From assembly GCF_024362695.1 (NCBI RefSeq), contig NC_065417.1, positions 3,775,001-3,839,000 on the forward strand: a stretch of 64,000 nucleotides of DNA, given 5' to 3'. This document shows, piece by piece, positions 1 to 9,362 of this stretch (positions within the stretch are counted from its first letter, which is position 1; each line of letters opens with the position of its first letter). The notes beneath the pieces were generated by a model. The model was given only the letters and a program-made list of their open reading frames with translations. It was not told the origin of the DNA and searched no databases. Origin of the DNA: Pectinophora gossypiella. Its lineage: Eukaryota; Arthropoda; Insecta; Lepidoptera; Gelechiidae. A program made the translations under genes and the position numbers.

Positions 1-14
1 AGTTCTCACTATCA

Positions 15-147
15 CATTGGCTTTTGCTCGACCATTATAGACGGCGATACGGCTCACCTATCGTTAGTCTAACAGAAAGCTCGGTATTATCTTACGATGG
101 ATGTACTACCCCAATTGGGATATAGTCGTGAGCTTATGTTATTTATA
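15..147 (+). repeat. SINE-D body, head missing
   Basis: Matches the body and 3' end of the full copy at 16850-17125: CTCGACCATTATAGACGG, then TCTAACAGAAAGCTCGGT, and ending near GTCGTGAGCTTATGTTAT. The tRNA-like head is absent because the window starts here or because the copy is 5'-truncated. Confidence 0.7.
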
Positions 148-159
148 TACCTATATGTA

Positions 160-456
160 CGGTCACGAGTACTAATATGTCATCATCATCAATTTAAGAG
201 CCACGCTCTTGTCGGTGTAGCATTTTCCATTCCAGTCTATCAAAGGCCAATTCCTTGACTTCCCTATAAGACACGACGTTAACCTTTTCTTTAATCTGTT
301 CCATGTAAGCTCTTCTTGATCTTCCCCTAATATGTATACACTTTAAAACCACGTCACATTAACTTTTTTGACAAATTAAACCGTAAGTCTCATTAAATGT
401 CATATATGATAGTGCGACAGGGTTCTAAAGTGGGTACATGATATTGCTCATGACTG
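160..456 (-). mobile_element. MITE-1 copy 1 (142 bp, TA site), split by a LINE fragment
   Basis: The ends read CGGTCACGAG and, inverted, CAGTCATGAG, flanked by TA at 158-159 and 457-458. It is interrupted at 181-326 by an RTE-like LINE end with a 9-bp duplication. Removing the LINE plus one duplication (155 bp) leaves exactly 142 bp, the length of the intact copies at 4525, 13899, 23367 and 58402. No coding capacity. The TA target and CAGT-type ends suggest a Tc1/mariner-mobilised MITE (inference). Confidence 0.85.
181..326 (-). pseudogene. RTE-like LINE, extreme C-terminus and tail
   Basis: In reverse complement this matches the C-terminal codons seen at 37650-37810 (RAYMEQIKEK, then LSYREVKELAFDRLEWKMLH), then a stop and a (TGA)n tail, read as CATCATCATC at 181-190. 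It is flanked by the 9-bp TSD CTAATATGT at 172-180 and 327-335. Only about 45 codons remain, so it is a dead 5'-truncated insertion. Confidence 0.85.
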
Positions 457-1080
457 TACCTATGTAATATAAGCTAAAACATATAATCTCACCGATACAA
501 CACAAAGGCGCACTGAACTTTCAAATTAGTTGTAAATTATCGAACATTTTTGCCAACATGCTCGCTAGATCCAATTTAGAAGTTAGCACGTTCATTTGAC
601 GACGAGTACAAAGAAAGAATTTCTCATAAGAATCTCTCATGTCTAAGGACGGGTGGTAAAGCGAGGTGCAGAATGAAAGAGATGATCCGAGTTTTATATT
701 GCGTCTTGAATTTATTTACATAAGCATTTATTTATTTGCATCTGCTTCTATGCTCGGCTGGGAGTGAATAAAAACATAGAACAGCAGGACTAACATGCTC
801 AACGTAACAAAACTATCGATCGATTCAATACATTTTGTCGAAATCTATAAGTTTGTTTTTTTTCCTAACAAGCGTGTCACGGGATTTTGTTCGTATTTTG
901 ACAGAACGACATCACTTATTTGGGTTCACACGTTAGCACCAATCGTCAAAACGACATAATAGTTATATCGTCAGAATCGATAAAATTACCGTGACAACAT
1001 TTTACCACGTTACGCATGTCAACTGCGTATTTGACAACTGACATAGTTCTAATTCCAGTACGCATGTTGTTTTTCTGTGA
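457..1080. other. AT-rich stretch, nothing recognised
   Basis: No long reading frame, tandem array or repeat shared with the rest of the window was seen. Several TTTTTGACA/ACATCGT-like short words recur, but not as a unit. Confidence 0.4.
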
Positions 1081-1081
1081 G

Positions 1082-1480
1082 ATGTTACTCTGACTACCCC
1101 ATTGGGATATTTTCGTGAGCTTATCTTACGTTTTTATCAGTGTTTTCACAAAAAAATCAGATTCGAACTGACTGTTTTCATTGTCGCGCCAAAACGGGGC
1201 TCGAGTGTAAGTTTTCTATTATTTCATTCACAAAATACTCGTGTGAGAATGAATCTAACCGCGCATGTAAACCTAGGCTCTATTCTAATCAACACCAAGC
1301 CGAGACGATCAATAAAATGAGCTTGAATGTATTTAAGATCCTAACATACATATATACCCAAGGAAAGGTATATGCATACGTATAACACGTATGTAGAAGT
1401 GTTCAAAGGAAAGAATTCGCAATATATTCGACTGAAGTCTCCACCCCCTACGTATCACGTAGGACATCCATTGGCGAACG
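1082..1480 (+). repeat. Dispersed repeat, inverted partner at 34255-34600
   Basis: About 340 bp match the reverse complement of 34255-34600, including GCGCCAAAACGGGGCTCGAG, TTTCATTCACAAAATACTCG and GAATTCG.CTGAAGTCTCCACCCC. It starts with a SINE-D-like end (CTACCCCATTGGGATAT). Two short frames of 72 and 81 codons overlap it with no recognisable domain. Family unknown. The opposite orientation argues against a pair of LTRs. Confidence 0.65.
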
Positions 1481-1843
1481 ATAAGGAAAACGGAAAAATG
1501 GGGTAAACCCGGGTAAAGGAGTTATCGAGGAAGAGTTAGGGAACAGGGAGGCAGGGTAATGACATTCTTTGCGACATGCGATTTTACGGGTTTTGGAGAC
1601 TCAGTATTTTGAGACTTGTTTCGTGATATTTGCATGCATTATTTTTTTGTGAAAACTTAATTTGTTATGTGTACTACCTAAAGTGTGTTATATCTATATA
1701 TGTGTTATTTTAAGCTGTATGTTTTCCTTAAATAAATAAAAATAAAAATAGATATTGAGTAAGTATTCTAATATAAAAGTTGTGAAAAGTAAGTAACAAA
1801 CATGTTTTTTTTTTGTATTTAAGTACTCGTACTCGTTTCTATT

Positions 1844-2189
1844 TTCCTTCCTTTTTGTTTGTTTTTTTTATAATCAGACATATAAAGGAGCATATTGAGG
1901 AGCTCGGTGGCGCAGCGGTAAACGCGCTCGGTCTGCGATTGTTGAAGTTAAGCAACTTTCGCAAAGGCCGGTCATTGGATGGGTGACCACAAAAAAAAAA
2001 AGTTTTCATCTCGAGCTCCTCCGTGCTTCGGAAGGCACGTTAAGCCATTGGTCCCGGCTGCATTAGCAGTCGTTAATAACCATCAATCCGCACTGGGCCC
2101 GCGTGATGGTTTAAGGCCCGATCTCCCTATCCATCCATAGGGAAGGCCCGTGCCCCAGCAGTGGGGACGTTAATGGGCTGATGATGATG
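1844..2189 (+). mobile_element. SINE-A copy 1 with a 53-nt 5' transduced flank
   Basis: The SINE proper starts at GAGGAGCTCGGTGGCGCAGC (about 1897). A box A-like TGGCGCAGCGGT is followed by a 5S rRNA-like stretch (GAAGTTAAGCAAC and GGATGGGTGACC), a core (CCGTGCTTCGGAAGGCACGT) and the tail GGGCTGATGATGATG. The 13-bp TSD ACTCGTTTCTATT lies at 1831-1843 and 2190-2202. Bases 1844-1896 precede the SINE but lie inside the TSDs, and they match the upstream flank of copy 2 at 7863-7910. Confidence 0.88.
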
Positions 2190-2202
2190 ACTCGTTTCTA
2201 TT

Positions 2203-2900
2203 ATTGGAACAAAAAAAACTTCTGCCTAAGTTTTCTTTCCTATCTAAGTAAAGAGACACACATTAAAAAAAATAACCACGGGTCTTTTTTCAGTTTTATA
2301 TGGAATTAATTAAGTATAATCACTTTTACAATACAGATAAGGCAAATTGCGTACGATGCGCAAGAATTGGTTTTCCAGACACAATCGTTAAAAACAATGG
2401 GGTAAGTATGGATTTTAAAAGAGCATTCGGTTTTACGAATACAACTGTATGAGACAAAAAAAAATTGCTGAATTATCAAAGCGAACTTAACTGTTGTACG
2501 GACAAGACTTAACTACTTAAAGTCTCCGCTCAAAATACCAGACAGTCTAAACGAAACCCCTAATAGTAGTGTTGAATTTACAACTTACACCAAAGTGTTT
2601 CTAAAACAGCATTAGAACAAAGACGTGATCCTACCGCGGCCATTAATAAAAACTTTTCACAACTTTCGCAATATGGCGATAGTCCACCGCCTTCATTCAT
2701 GCAACGGAACTTAGTTCTTCGACTTTTGCAACTTTCCCCGCCTTTTTTGGAACTAAAGTCTGCAATTTCGAACGACTTTTTGCTGTCAAAAGACCGTGTT
2801 TGATGTGAGCTAGTGGTATTTATTTTTGCAACTCTTTTTTATAAAAAAAATGTATGTAAGTATTTTTTCTCTCTTTTTTCTTTTTTTAAGTAAGATGATT
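2203..2900. other. No recognised feature
   Basis: AT-rich with poly-A and poly-T runs. No repeat, domain or reading frame of note. Confidence 0.4.
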
Positions 2901-2904
2901 GCAT

Positions 2905-3120
2905 ATTTCGGAAGGCACGTCAAACCGTTGAACCCGGCTAACCGTCAAACGCTTACCCGCAGTAGAGCTTCGTGATGGAGTATGCTCCATACCCGCTCCG
3001 GTTAATTGACGGAAGGTCTATGTTGGATATTTATATTAAATAAAGAAGCGGCCTAGTAGCGTACGTATGCTCCACCACGCTGCTCCACTGCGGCTTGATG
3101 GAGATGGTTTATGTGGCTAG
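2905..3120 (+). repeat. Degraded SINE core and LINE-tail fragments
   Basis: Contains TTTCGGAAGGCACGTCAAAC, a diverged copy of the SINE-A/B core, followed by TGCTCCATACCCGCTCCGGT, then TATGCTCCACCACGCTGCTC. Both of these also occur in the LINE 3' ends at 23155-23312 and 29185-29325. No clean ends. Confidence 0.5.
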
Positions 3121-3361
3121 TTTTTCTCAGCTAATAATTTCCAAGTTCACATAAGGCTTAACATATTTATATTCAACTTTAGCTGCACTAAACCAAACCG
3201 AGGCTAGGTCCAATCCACTTTGCGATCTAAATAAACATAAACAACGAAAATCCATCGACTTCGTTCCCGGGTCGGCGACATCGCTTTATTTTCCATCTCC
3301 TTTCATCTCTTTTACTCGAATGACTCGAGCCACTCGTATTTAATGTTCAATCTATCAGGCT

Positions 3362-3391
3362 GGGGGGGTTGCCCCCCCCCCCCCCCCCCCC
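3362..3391 (+). repeat. G7 run followed by C20 run
   Basis: A run of seven G (3362-3368), then TTG, then twenty C (3372-3391). A homopolymer this long in an AT-rich region may form unusual structure and is also a common place for assembly error. Confidence 0.9.
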
Positions 3392-3499
3392 AAAGCTGAT
3401 ACACTTTGGTTGGTAAAAGATGTTGAATCTATATAAAAGGATATCACGTGATTCTACCTCCAATATTTACCACTACAAAAAGAACTACAAGAACAACTT

Positions 3500-3630
3500 A
3501 AGCCCACAAGATGAACTAAGTACCCACACCTCACTGATCTTTTGGTGAGACGTATCAGAATCTATCCTCGTTTATACGTAATGGTCGAGCTAACTGTGTT
3601 ACTGAAAACTGCACTTAAGATAAAAACTCA
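3500..3630 (-). repeat. SINE-D fragment
   Basis: Reads CAAGATGAACTAAGTACCCA, then CACACCTCAC, and ends near GAGCTAACTGTGTTACTGAA, the reverse complement of SINE-D. Its middle is diverged. Confidence 0.65.
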
Positions 3631-3639
3631 TAGGGCCAA

Positions 3640-4190
3640 ATACGGTTCCGGAGTTCGATCAAAAAAAAAAATTATCTTTTTTTGTCATTATGACTTTTCC
3701 AAATATTAGGAATCGACTATGATACCCGGCCAAAAACATTTTTGATTCCCGCTAAAATCTCCATCTACTCCAAGCCATTAAAAAGAAAAAACACGTTCAG
3801 TTGACGCACCGTCTTTACTGAAGACTAGGCAGCATGTACTTATGACCTTAGCCTGTATCTCAAATGGGCAAAAGAAAAAACAAATGACGCACCGTAGTTA
3901 TAATCGCGCGCGAATTTTTGCAGTTACTTTATAAACGTTTCAAATTTATTAAAAGTGTTAAAACTAATAATCTCTAGACTATCCTAGGAGAATATATATC
4001 ACTACGTTTTTGTATCAGCAGCTTCAAAGAACTCACCCCGAGATCAGAAAACAAGAAATATGGAAGAAGTCATGTGAGTACCTACCTATATTATGTAGGC
4101 GATTATTTAGGCATTGTCGTGTCACAGATTGGAATTCTGCTGAATTCGACATTGTGAGTTTGAATTCATATTTTTATCATACGTAGATAA
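3640..4190. other. No recognised feature
   Basis: AT-rich, no shared repeat or coding signal seen. ACGCACCGT occurs twice (about 3805 and 3889). Confidence 0.4.
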
Positions 4191-4194
4191 TTGA

Positions 4195-4470
4195 GTCGTG
4201 TATTAAGCTCAAGATAAATTATAAAGACAAATGTAGAACTAACGAAAAACATTTTCTTTTTTCTATTTAACTTAAGTATTTATGAATTTTAATCACGAAA
4301 AACGTTAATAAGTCCGACATTTTATCACGTTTTTCTACAGAAAAACGTCATAACGTCACAGTGTGCTTTTTCATACAAATTCCATTGTAATTTCGTGTTT
4401 TGACGTTTAGTAAAAAGTAACTGATTTGACTAGTTCGAAACTAGCCAATTGATATCACGCTGTTTCCAGG
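4195..4470 (-). repeat. Dispersed repeat F
   Basis: Shares AAGATAAATTATAAAG, ACTAACGAAAAACATTTTCT, TTTCGTGTTTTGACGTTTAG and TAAAAAGTAACTGATTTGAC with 58555-58800, and in reverse with 24325-24485 and 42060-42315. Noncoding. Family unknown; a nonautonomous element is likely. Confidence 0.7.
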
Positions 4471-4524
4471 ATTTGTGTCTGCTTAAAGGCAACAGGCTCG
4501 CTTCATATTACATGTAATTATATA

Positions 4525-4666
4525 CAGTCATGATCAATATAATGTACCCACTATAGGACTCTGTCGCACTAACATATTTGACATTTAGTGAGACTTACAG
4601 TTCAATTTGTCAAAAAAGTTAATGTGACATGGTACCAAAGTGTATACATATTAATGCTCGTGACCG
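4525..4666 (+). mobile_element. MITE-1 copy 2 (142 bp)
   Basis: The ends CAGTCATGA and TCGTGACCG lie between TA dinucleotides at 4523-4524 and 4667-4668. Near-identical along its length to the copies at 13899, 23367 and 58402. Confidence 0.88.
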
Positions 4667-4669
4667 TAC

Positions 4670-5200
4670 ATCCCTCTCCAATATTTTACTAAGCTATAAT
4701 GTCGTTTCAATTCAAAACCTTATGGTGGTCCATAATAACCTGTCGAGCCTTCTTACGCAAACATCGCGTCGCCGTCTATACCATCTAAAAATGGTCCATT
4801 TGTATGATAACCCCCTCCCGACTTTAACCCGAGTTGTCTATACCTCTATGTATACTAAGCTCACTATATACATGAATTTCATTTACTCGACTACTTCCAT
4901 CTCTCTCTATCACATCTTTTGTCCCTCTCCTTGGGTTTCCAAGCGCCAAATCCTACTTATAACATCTCGTGGCTCAGCTGAAATGGATTTTTTCTTTTGA
5001 CCTGTGACCGACGAGTTTTGATACTATCTGCATAATACTGTTTCTTTGGCTGTGGATTAAGGAAATTGGCTATGTCGACTAACGTCTTGTTTATTTCTTT
5101 TTTCGAGTCAGAAACAGTGTTACATAGATACTCGTAGTAAATAACAGTACTTATAAGTATGTAAACTCATGTCATTAACCTCTTCTGTGGTATACAGCGA
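4670..5200. other. No recognised feature; chance 123-codon frame
   Basis: A frame from 4629 to 5000 starts inside MITE-1 and runs on into unique DNA. It has no domain, and its composition (Ser/Thr/Leu/Tyr) is that of translated AT-rich DNA. I do not call it a gene. Confidence 0.5.
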
Positions 5201-5207
5201 CACAAAA

Positions 5208-5312
5208 GATAATATAAGCTCAAGACTATATCCCAATTGGGGTAGTCAGAGGTACATCCATCGCAGGATGAACTAAGTACCCACGCATCACCGAACTTTC
5301 TGTTCAAAAGAT
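5208..5312 (-). repeat. SINE-D 3' half
   Basis: ATAAGCTCAAGACTATATCC, then CAATTGGGGTAGTCAGAGGT and GATGAACTAAGTACCCACGC match SINE-D in reverse, then similarity ends at AGCTTTC-like TTCTG. Confidence 0.75.
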
Positions 5313-5799
5313 CAATAAGATTAATTTTAGATTTTCGTCATGTCTAACAAATCCATAGTATAGGTACCTACCTATACTTTCTTTAAAATAAGTTCTTGTA
5401 ATATTGTTTGTTCATTGTACATGACTCCTTGTTTTACGAGGTTTCTTTCAAAACTGTAAACAACACATGTTTTGTAACATTAGCTCTCACACGAGTTCGC
5501 ATTCAAAAGGTATTTTGGTTTACACACGGTCGTAACCTCGTCTAAAATTACTTAAGATTCAGGCTAACGTCGTAAATAACACATCTTCGGATTTATATAC
5601 ATATAAACATTCTACTGCTGGGAACGGTATTCGCTTCATCGGGTAAGGAGTACAACTTCACTACGAGGATCCACTGCGACTTGATGGAAAATTTCGTTTT
5701 CCTAAATTAATCCCACCGAGAGCCGAATCCGGGCTTTCTAGTTTGGTCGAGTTGTCTAGCCATAACACCATAGAGATCATTAATCATTTTTAAATAGGG

Positions 5800-6010
5800 A
5801 TGTTTTAATGTGACTTATTGTATATTTGAAGTAGTGTATACTACTTGGCCGGATAATGGATAGTGCTGAGGGCCCAATGAGAGTCAGACCTAGCCTGTAG
5901 TCATTTTTGGTCGATATCAAAAAGCGCTAGCCCTGAGTGTGCACAGGTGAGCGCGAATCTCGGCTCAGGATATCGTCTGAGGGGATTATAACCTGTCCTG
6001 AGAGTTTGCT
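5800..6010 (+). repeat. Dispersed repeat G, diverged copy
   Basis: TGTGACTTATTGTATATTTG, ACTACTTGGCCGGATAATGG, GCGCGAATCTCGGCTCAGG and TCGTCTGAGGGGA follow the order of the repeat G copy at 9107-9362. Confidence 0.65.
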
Positions 6011-7440
6011 TATCACAGTGTACGACCACGGTTAAGCTATCTCCTAAACATTACTATTCGGGAGAATTTCAGAGAATTCATGGCTTACTTTGCAAACTGA
6101 AGTATCTGCAATTTTTTGCTGAAATAATTTGTGTCTTATTGACAACGGCAAAAGGTGCGTCAGTTAGCGACGTCAGCGTCGAATTGTTTTCTTGTTTCAT
6201 GCTTTTAAAGCGCGTTTTTTTTTCCTTATCGAGATTTAAACTTGTATTTTTATTTTAAATATTTATCAAGTACCAAATCCTCACCGTCGGCGCCTAAGAC
6301 GCGCCACGAACGCATTCGTAGAGATATTTTCTTTATATTCCGCGACACGGCTACTCTGGGGAAATACGGAGTATCTAGCGAGTCAGTTAGCATTCCGAGA
6401 CATTCCCTGCTCTATAGATTAGAACTTCCTTGTCATTTTAGATTGAAATCTAGTTAAATAAATGGAAATATACCTATAGAAGTAATATGGGCCGTTATTA
6501 AGCTGATGAGTTCATTGAGATGGTTCAACGGTAACCTGGTATTGATGACACGCTGTTTTTTTTTTAAATTATGTACCCTTGACGTCTGTAGATGTATAAT
6601 TGCAGGTTATTTTTCGTAAAAAAAGCATGCGCATTAGAACAATAATGTCCTTTTCTGTACACTTGACGTGTATAAAACCGAAAGAAACCAACTCTCTTTC
6701 ACGTTTAGTTTCTGTTCTGAGTTTAGTATCCTAACAGTGGCATAGTGAATAGAATTATAATGGTCATGTCTAACTGTTAGTCCGTCTAAAGAATGCATAG
6801 ATAGGTCTTATAGTACTCGGTTCTAAGAAGAAGAACAAAAAACATGGGCGCACATTTGAATTTTAATACAACGAACCCTGGCGCTTCAATTGTTTTAGGC
6901 ACGGTTGTGATTTGGACAAGTTCTATAGTAAATCAATAATATAAAAAAAACTTTATAGTACCAAAATTGTACCAAATTAACCGTGGTTGTGTGAGGATAC
7001 AAGCTCCATCTTTACAACCTTCAAAGGCTCCTGACTCTTGTAACTATTACATACTGTTAAATAGAAATGAATCGATTTCTATTTATTTAACAGTATAGTA
7101 TAGTGATCTATACTTATGAACGTCACAACACTAGCTTGCGTACTTTAACAGATCTAATTCTTACCGCGCATTGAGACTATTGTAAAATGTTATCTTATTG
7201 AAATATAATCATTATTTGTACTGAGCTAGTTTTTCTGTTTAATAGTACCTACTTAACTGAATAGTAGCCAAAATTTAACATGCTTTCTGAGTAACGGAAT
7301 TGTCTTCACAAAATTACATAATATAACACAGCATCACGCCTGTATCCCTGAAGTGGTAGGCAGAGCTGTATATATACATTTCCTCGCTCACTCCTCGCTA
7401 GCCACATTTAAATCCCATTTAAGTATCACCACAAAATTAA
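6011..7440. other. No recognised feature
   Basis: Mostly AT-rich and unique within the window. The 71-codon frame at 6242-6457 has no recognisable domain. A short palindromic stretch occurs near 7062-7096 (TTAAATAGAAAT and ATTTCTATTTATTTAA). Confidence 0.4.
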
Positions 7441-7561
7441 CTTAAAGGGGCGGCCCACAGAGACCTGGCGACGTTAAAAACGCTCGGCATATATAGGTGT
7501 CTGAGGTTCTGCGTGATGATGAATGATGTGTGAAAATTAAATAAAGTATTTTTATATGTCT

Positions 7562-7862
7562 CATCATCATCAGCCCATTAACGCCCCCACTGCTGGGGCA
7601 CGGGCCTTCCCTATGGATAGATAGGGAGAACGGGCCGTAAACCATCACGCGGGCCCAGTGCGGATTGATGGTTATTAACGACTGCTAATGCAGCTGGGAC
7701 CAACGGCTTAACGTGCCTCCCGAAGCACGGAGGAGCTCGAGATGAAAACTTTTTTTTTGTGGTCACCCATCCTATGACCGGCCTTTGCGAAAGTTGCTTA
7801 ACTTCAACAATCGCAGACCGAGCGCGTTTACCGCTGCGCCACCGAGCTCCTCAATATGCTCC
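7562..7862 (-). mobile_element. SINE-A copy 2, putative source of copy 1
   Basis: In reverse: head GAGCTCGGTGGCGCAGCGGT, 5S-like GAAGTTAAGCAACTTTCGC and GGATGGGTGACC, core, then tail ending (TGA)n at 7562. The perfect 11-bp TSD TTTATATGTCT lies at 7551-7561 and 7863-7873. The flank beyond 7873 (poly-A, AAACAAAAAGGAAGGAAG) reappears inside the TSDs of copy 1. Confidence 0.88.
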
Positions 7863-7892
7863 TTTATATGTCTAATTATAAAAAAAAAACAA

Positions 7893-8046
7893 ACAAAAAG
7901 GAAGGAAGACCAAGAAGAGCTTACATGGAACAGATTAAAGAAGAGGTTAACGTTGTGTCTTATAGGGAAGTCAAGGAATTGGCCTTTGATAGACTGGAAT
8001 GGAAAATGCTACACCGACAAGAGCGTGGCTCTTAAAATGATGATGA
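7893..8046 (+). pseudogene. RTE-like LINE, last ~45 codons and tail
   Basis: GGAAGACCAAGAAGAGCTTA reads PRRAYMEQIKEE, then LSYREVKELAFDRLEWKMLH and a stop after RGS, followed by ATGATGATGAA. The same C-terminus is seen at 37650-37810. A 107-codon frame (7785-8108) merely fuses antisense SINE-A with this relic. Confidence 0.8.
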
Positions 8047-8103
8047 ATATTATTGTTTCTAATGAAAGTTTCACGGCACATTGGCGCTTTTTCACTGTAA
8101 AGT

Positions 8104-8468
8104 CGTGAATTTTAAATATTAATACTTAATATTAGTAGTTATTAATTGTTCGCGAGGAGTGGAAATCTGTTATTCGAGCATCCCAACAATAAATGAAAGG
8201 ATTAAAAGAAGAAGAAGACAAAATTAACTTGGCTTTTTTTCTACATTGCAAAGGTAACCGCGATTCTTATTCCTGACGATTGTCATTCACTAAACGAGAC
8301 AAATTTTAATCGAAGGATGTACTTATGCAGTTTTTATAATGGCACCCCATTTCGTATTCCGCATTGTATGGTAATGCAATAGTTTAGAGGCTATTTAAGG
8401 AAAATAATCATTTAATTTGTAAGTTGGAATGGGCCTCATCGGTTTTGGCTAGTTCGACCATCTATGCC
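8104..8468. other. No recognised feature
   Basis: AT-rich with a short GAAGAAGAAG run near 8209. Nothing else supported. Confidence 0.4.
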
Positions 8469-8469
8469 T

Positions 8470-8570
8470 ACTCTTCTTCTTATCGTGTGGGTTGTGAGGT
8501 GGGATACCAGCCTCATCAGCCAGCCTCATTGAGCCGCCAAAGGCCCCTACCCCAAGCCTAAGGTGCCTAC
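8470..8570 (-). repeat. SINE-B 3' end fragment
   Basis: CTTCTTATCGTGTGGGTTGT, then GAGGTGG, CCTCAT and GAGCCGCCAAAGGCCCCT match the 3' third of SINE-B in reverse. Directly abutted by MITE-2. Confidence 0.7.
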
Positions 8571-8573
8571 TAA

Positions 8574-8711
8574 GGGTGGTATTAATAAACTAATCTCAGC
8601 TTCGAGACTGCCCTCAAGATCATGTCAATGTGACAGTTCTCATATAAAAACAGACACTTGAGCATGATCTTGAGGGCAGTCTCAGCTGAGATTCGTTTAT
8701 TAATACAACCC
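8574..8711 (+). mobile_element. MITE-2 copy 1 (TAA target)
   Basis: The ends GGGTGGTATTAATAAAC and GTTTATTAATACAACCC are inverted repeats that continue into AATCTCAGCT and AGCTGAGATT, giving long arms with GACTGCCCTCAAGATCATG. TAA flanks both sides (8571-8573, 8712-8714). TAA/TTA duplications are typical of PIF/Harbinger (family knowledge). Confidence 0.82.
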
Positions 8712-8714
8712 TAA

Positions 8715-9106
8715 GTGAGAGACTTTCCAGGCTATTTTCTCATTACTCGGGTATGTACGTAATTATTCCAAAATACAATTTAATGACAGAAACATATTAT
8801 TATATAAAAATAATTATTGCTTGATATTTGGATCACAATTATGTATAGAATTATGTTGCTGCCTATATTGCTTCTATTTATTTTGATCAGAATAAAAATG
8901 TGTGGAACATGGAATTGTGCCTAGATGTAATAAAAAGGGTCATAATTTATACCCAAAAAATATATAGTAAAAAATGCACACTTTATCTTAATAAATAAGA
9001 CCATAAAATAATATAAAGAAAAATATTAGCTTAAAAAGTAAAACCCCATTACGAAAAAATCATGCTCTTTAAAATTATAAAACAAGAAAATAAGTCCTTT
9101 TTTTTG
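8715..9106. other. Very AT-rich, nothing recognised
   Basis: Long A and T runs. No repeat shared with the window. Confidence 0.4.
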
Positions 9107-9362
9107 ACGTGTCTTATTGTAGATTTGCCGCAGATGGCATTAACTACTTGGCCGGACAAATGGGGAGCGCTGAAGGCTCTCACCCGGTACAACGTTTAAG
9201 ACAACAGGCCTGAGGGTGCCCAGTTGGGCGCGAACCTCGGCTCAGGGCGTCGTCTGAGAGGAAAAATATTTGAAAGAATTAATCGACCCTAGTGGATCGA
9301 TAGCGATAAGCGCTGAATGAGGGAAATCGTCGACCACGCCGGCGGGGTCGGTATCGGGGCCG
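9107..9362 (+). repeat. Dispersed repeat G, best copy
   Basis: Runs from TTTGACGTGTCTTATTGTAG through TTGCCGCAGATGGCATTAAC, ACTTGGCCGGAC, TTGGGCGCGAACCTCGGCTC and GCGCTGAATGAGGGAAATCG to GGTCGGTATCGGGGC. Its reverse complement is at 19804-20036; pieces are at 5800, 27072, 31960, 36585 and 59578. GC-rich against its surroundings. It has no clear TIR. A LINE 3' UTR is possible. Confidence 0.75.

Noticed and set aside
1930..1990. 5S rRNA gene fragment
   Set aside because: The 5S-like part occurs in all six SINE-A copies at the same place, so it is a SINE module and not a 5S gene.
4629..5000. 123-codon plus-strand frame as a gene
   Set aside because: It begins inside a 142-bp MITE, has no domain, and has composition expected of translated AT-rich DNA.
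7785..8108. 107-codon frame as a gene
   Set aside because: It joins antisense SINE-A, a flank and an RTE 3' relic, and its true sense content is only the last LINE codons.
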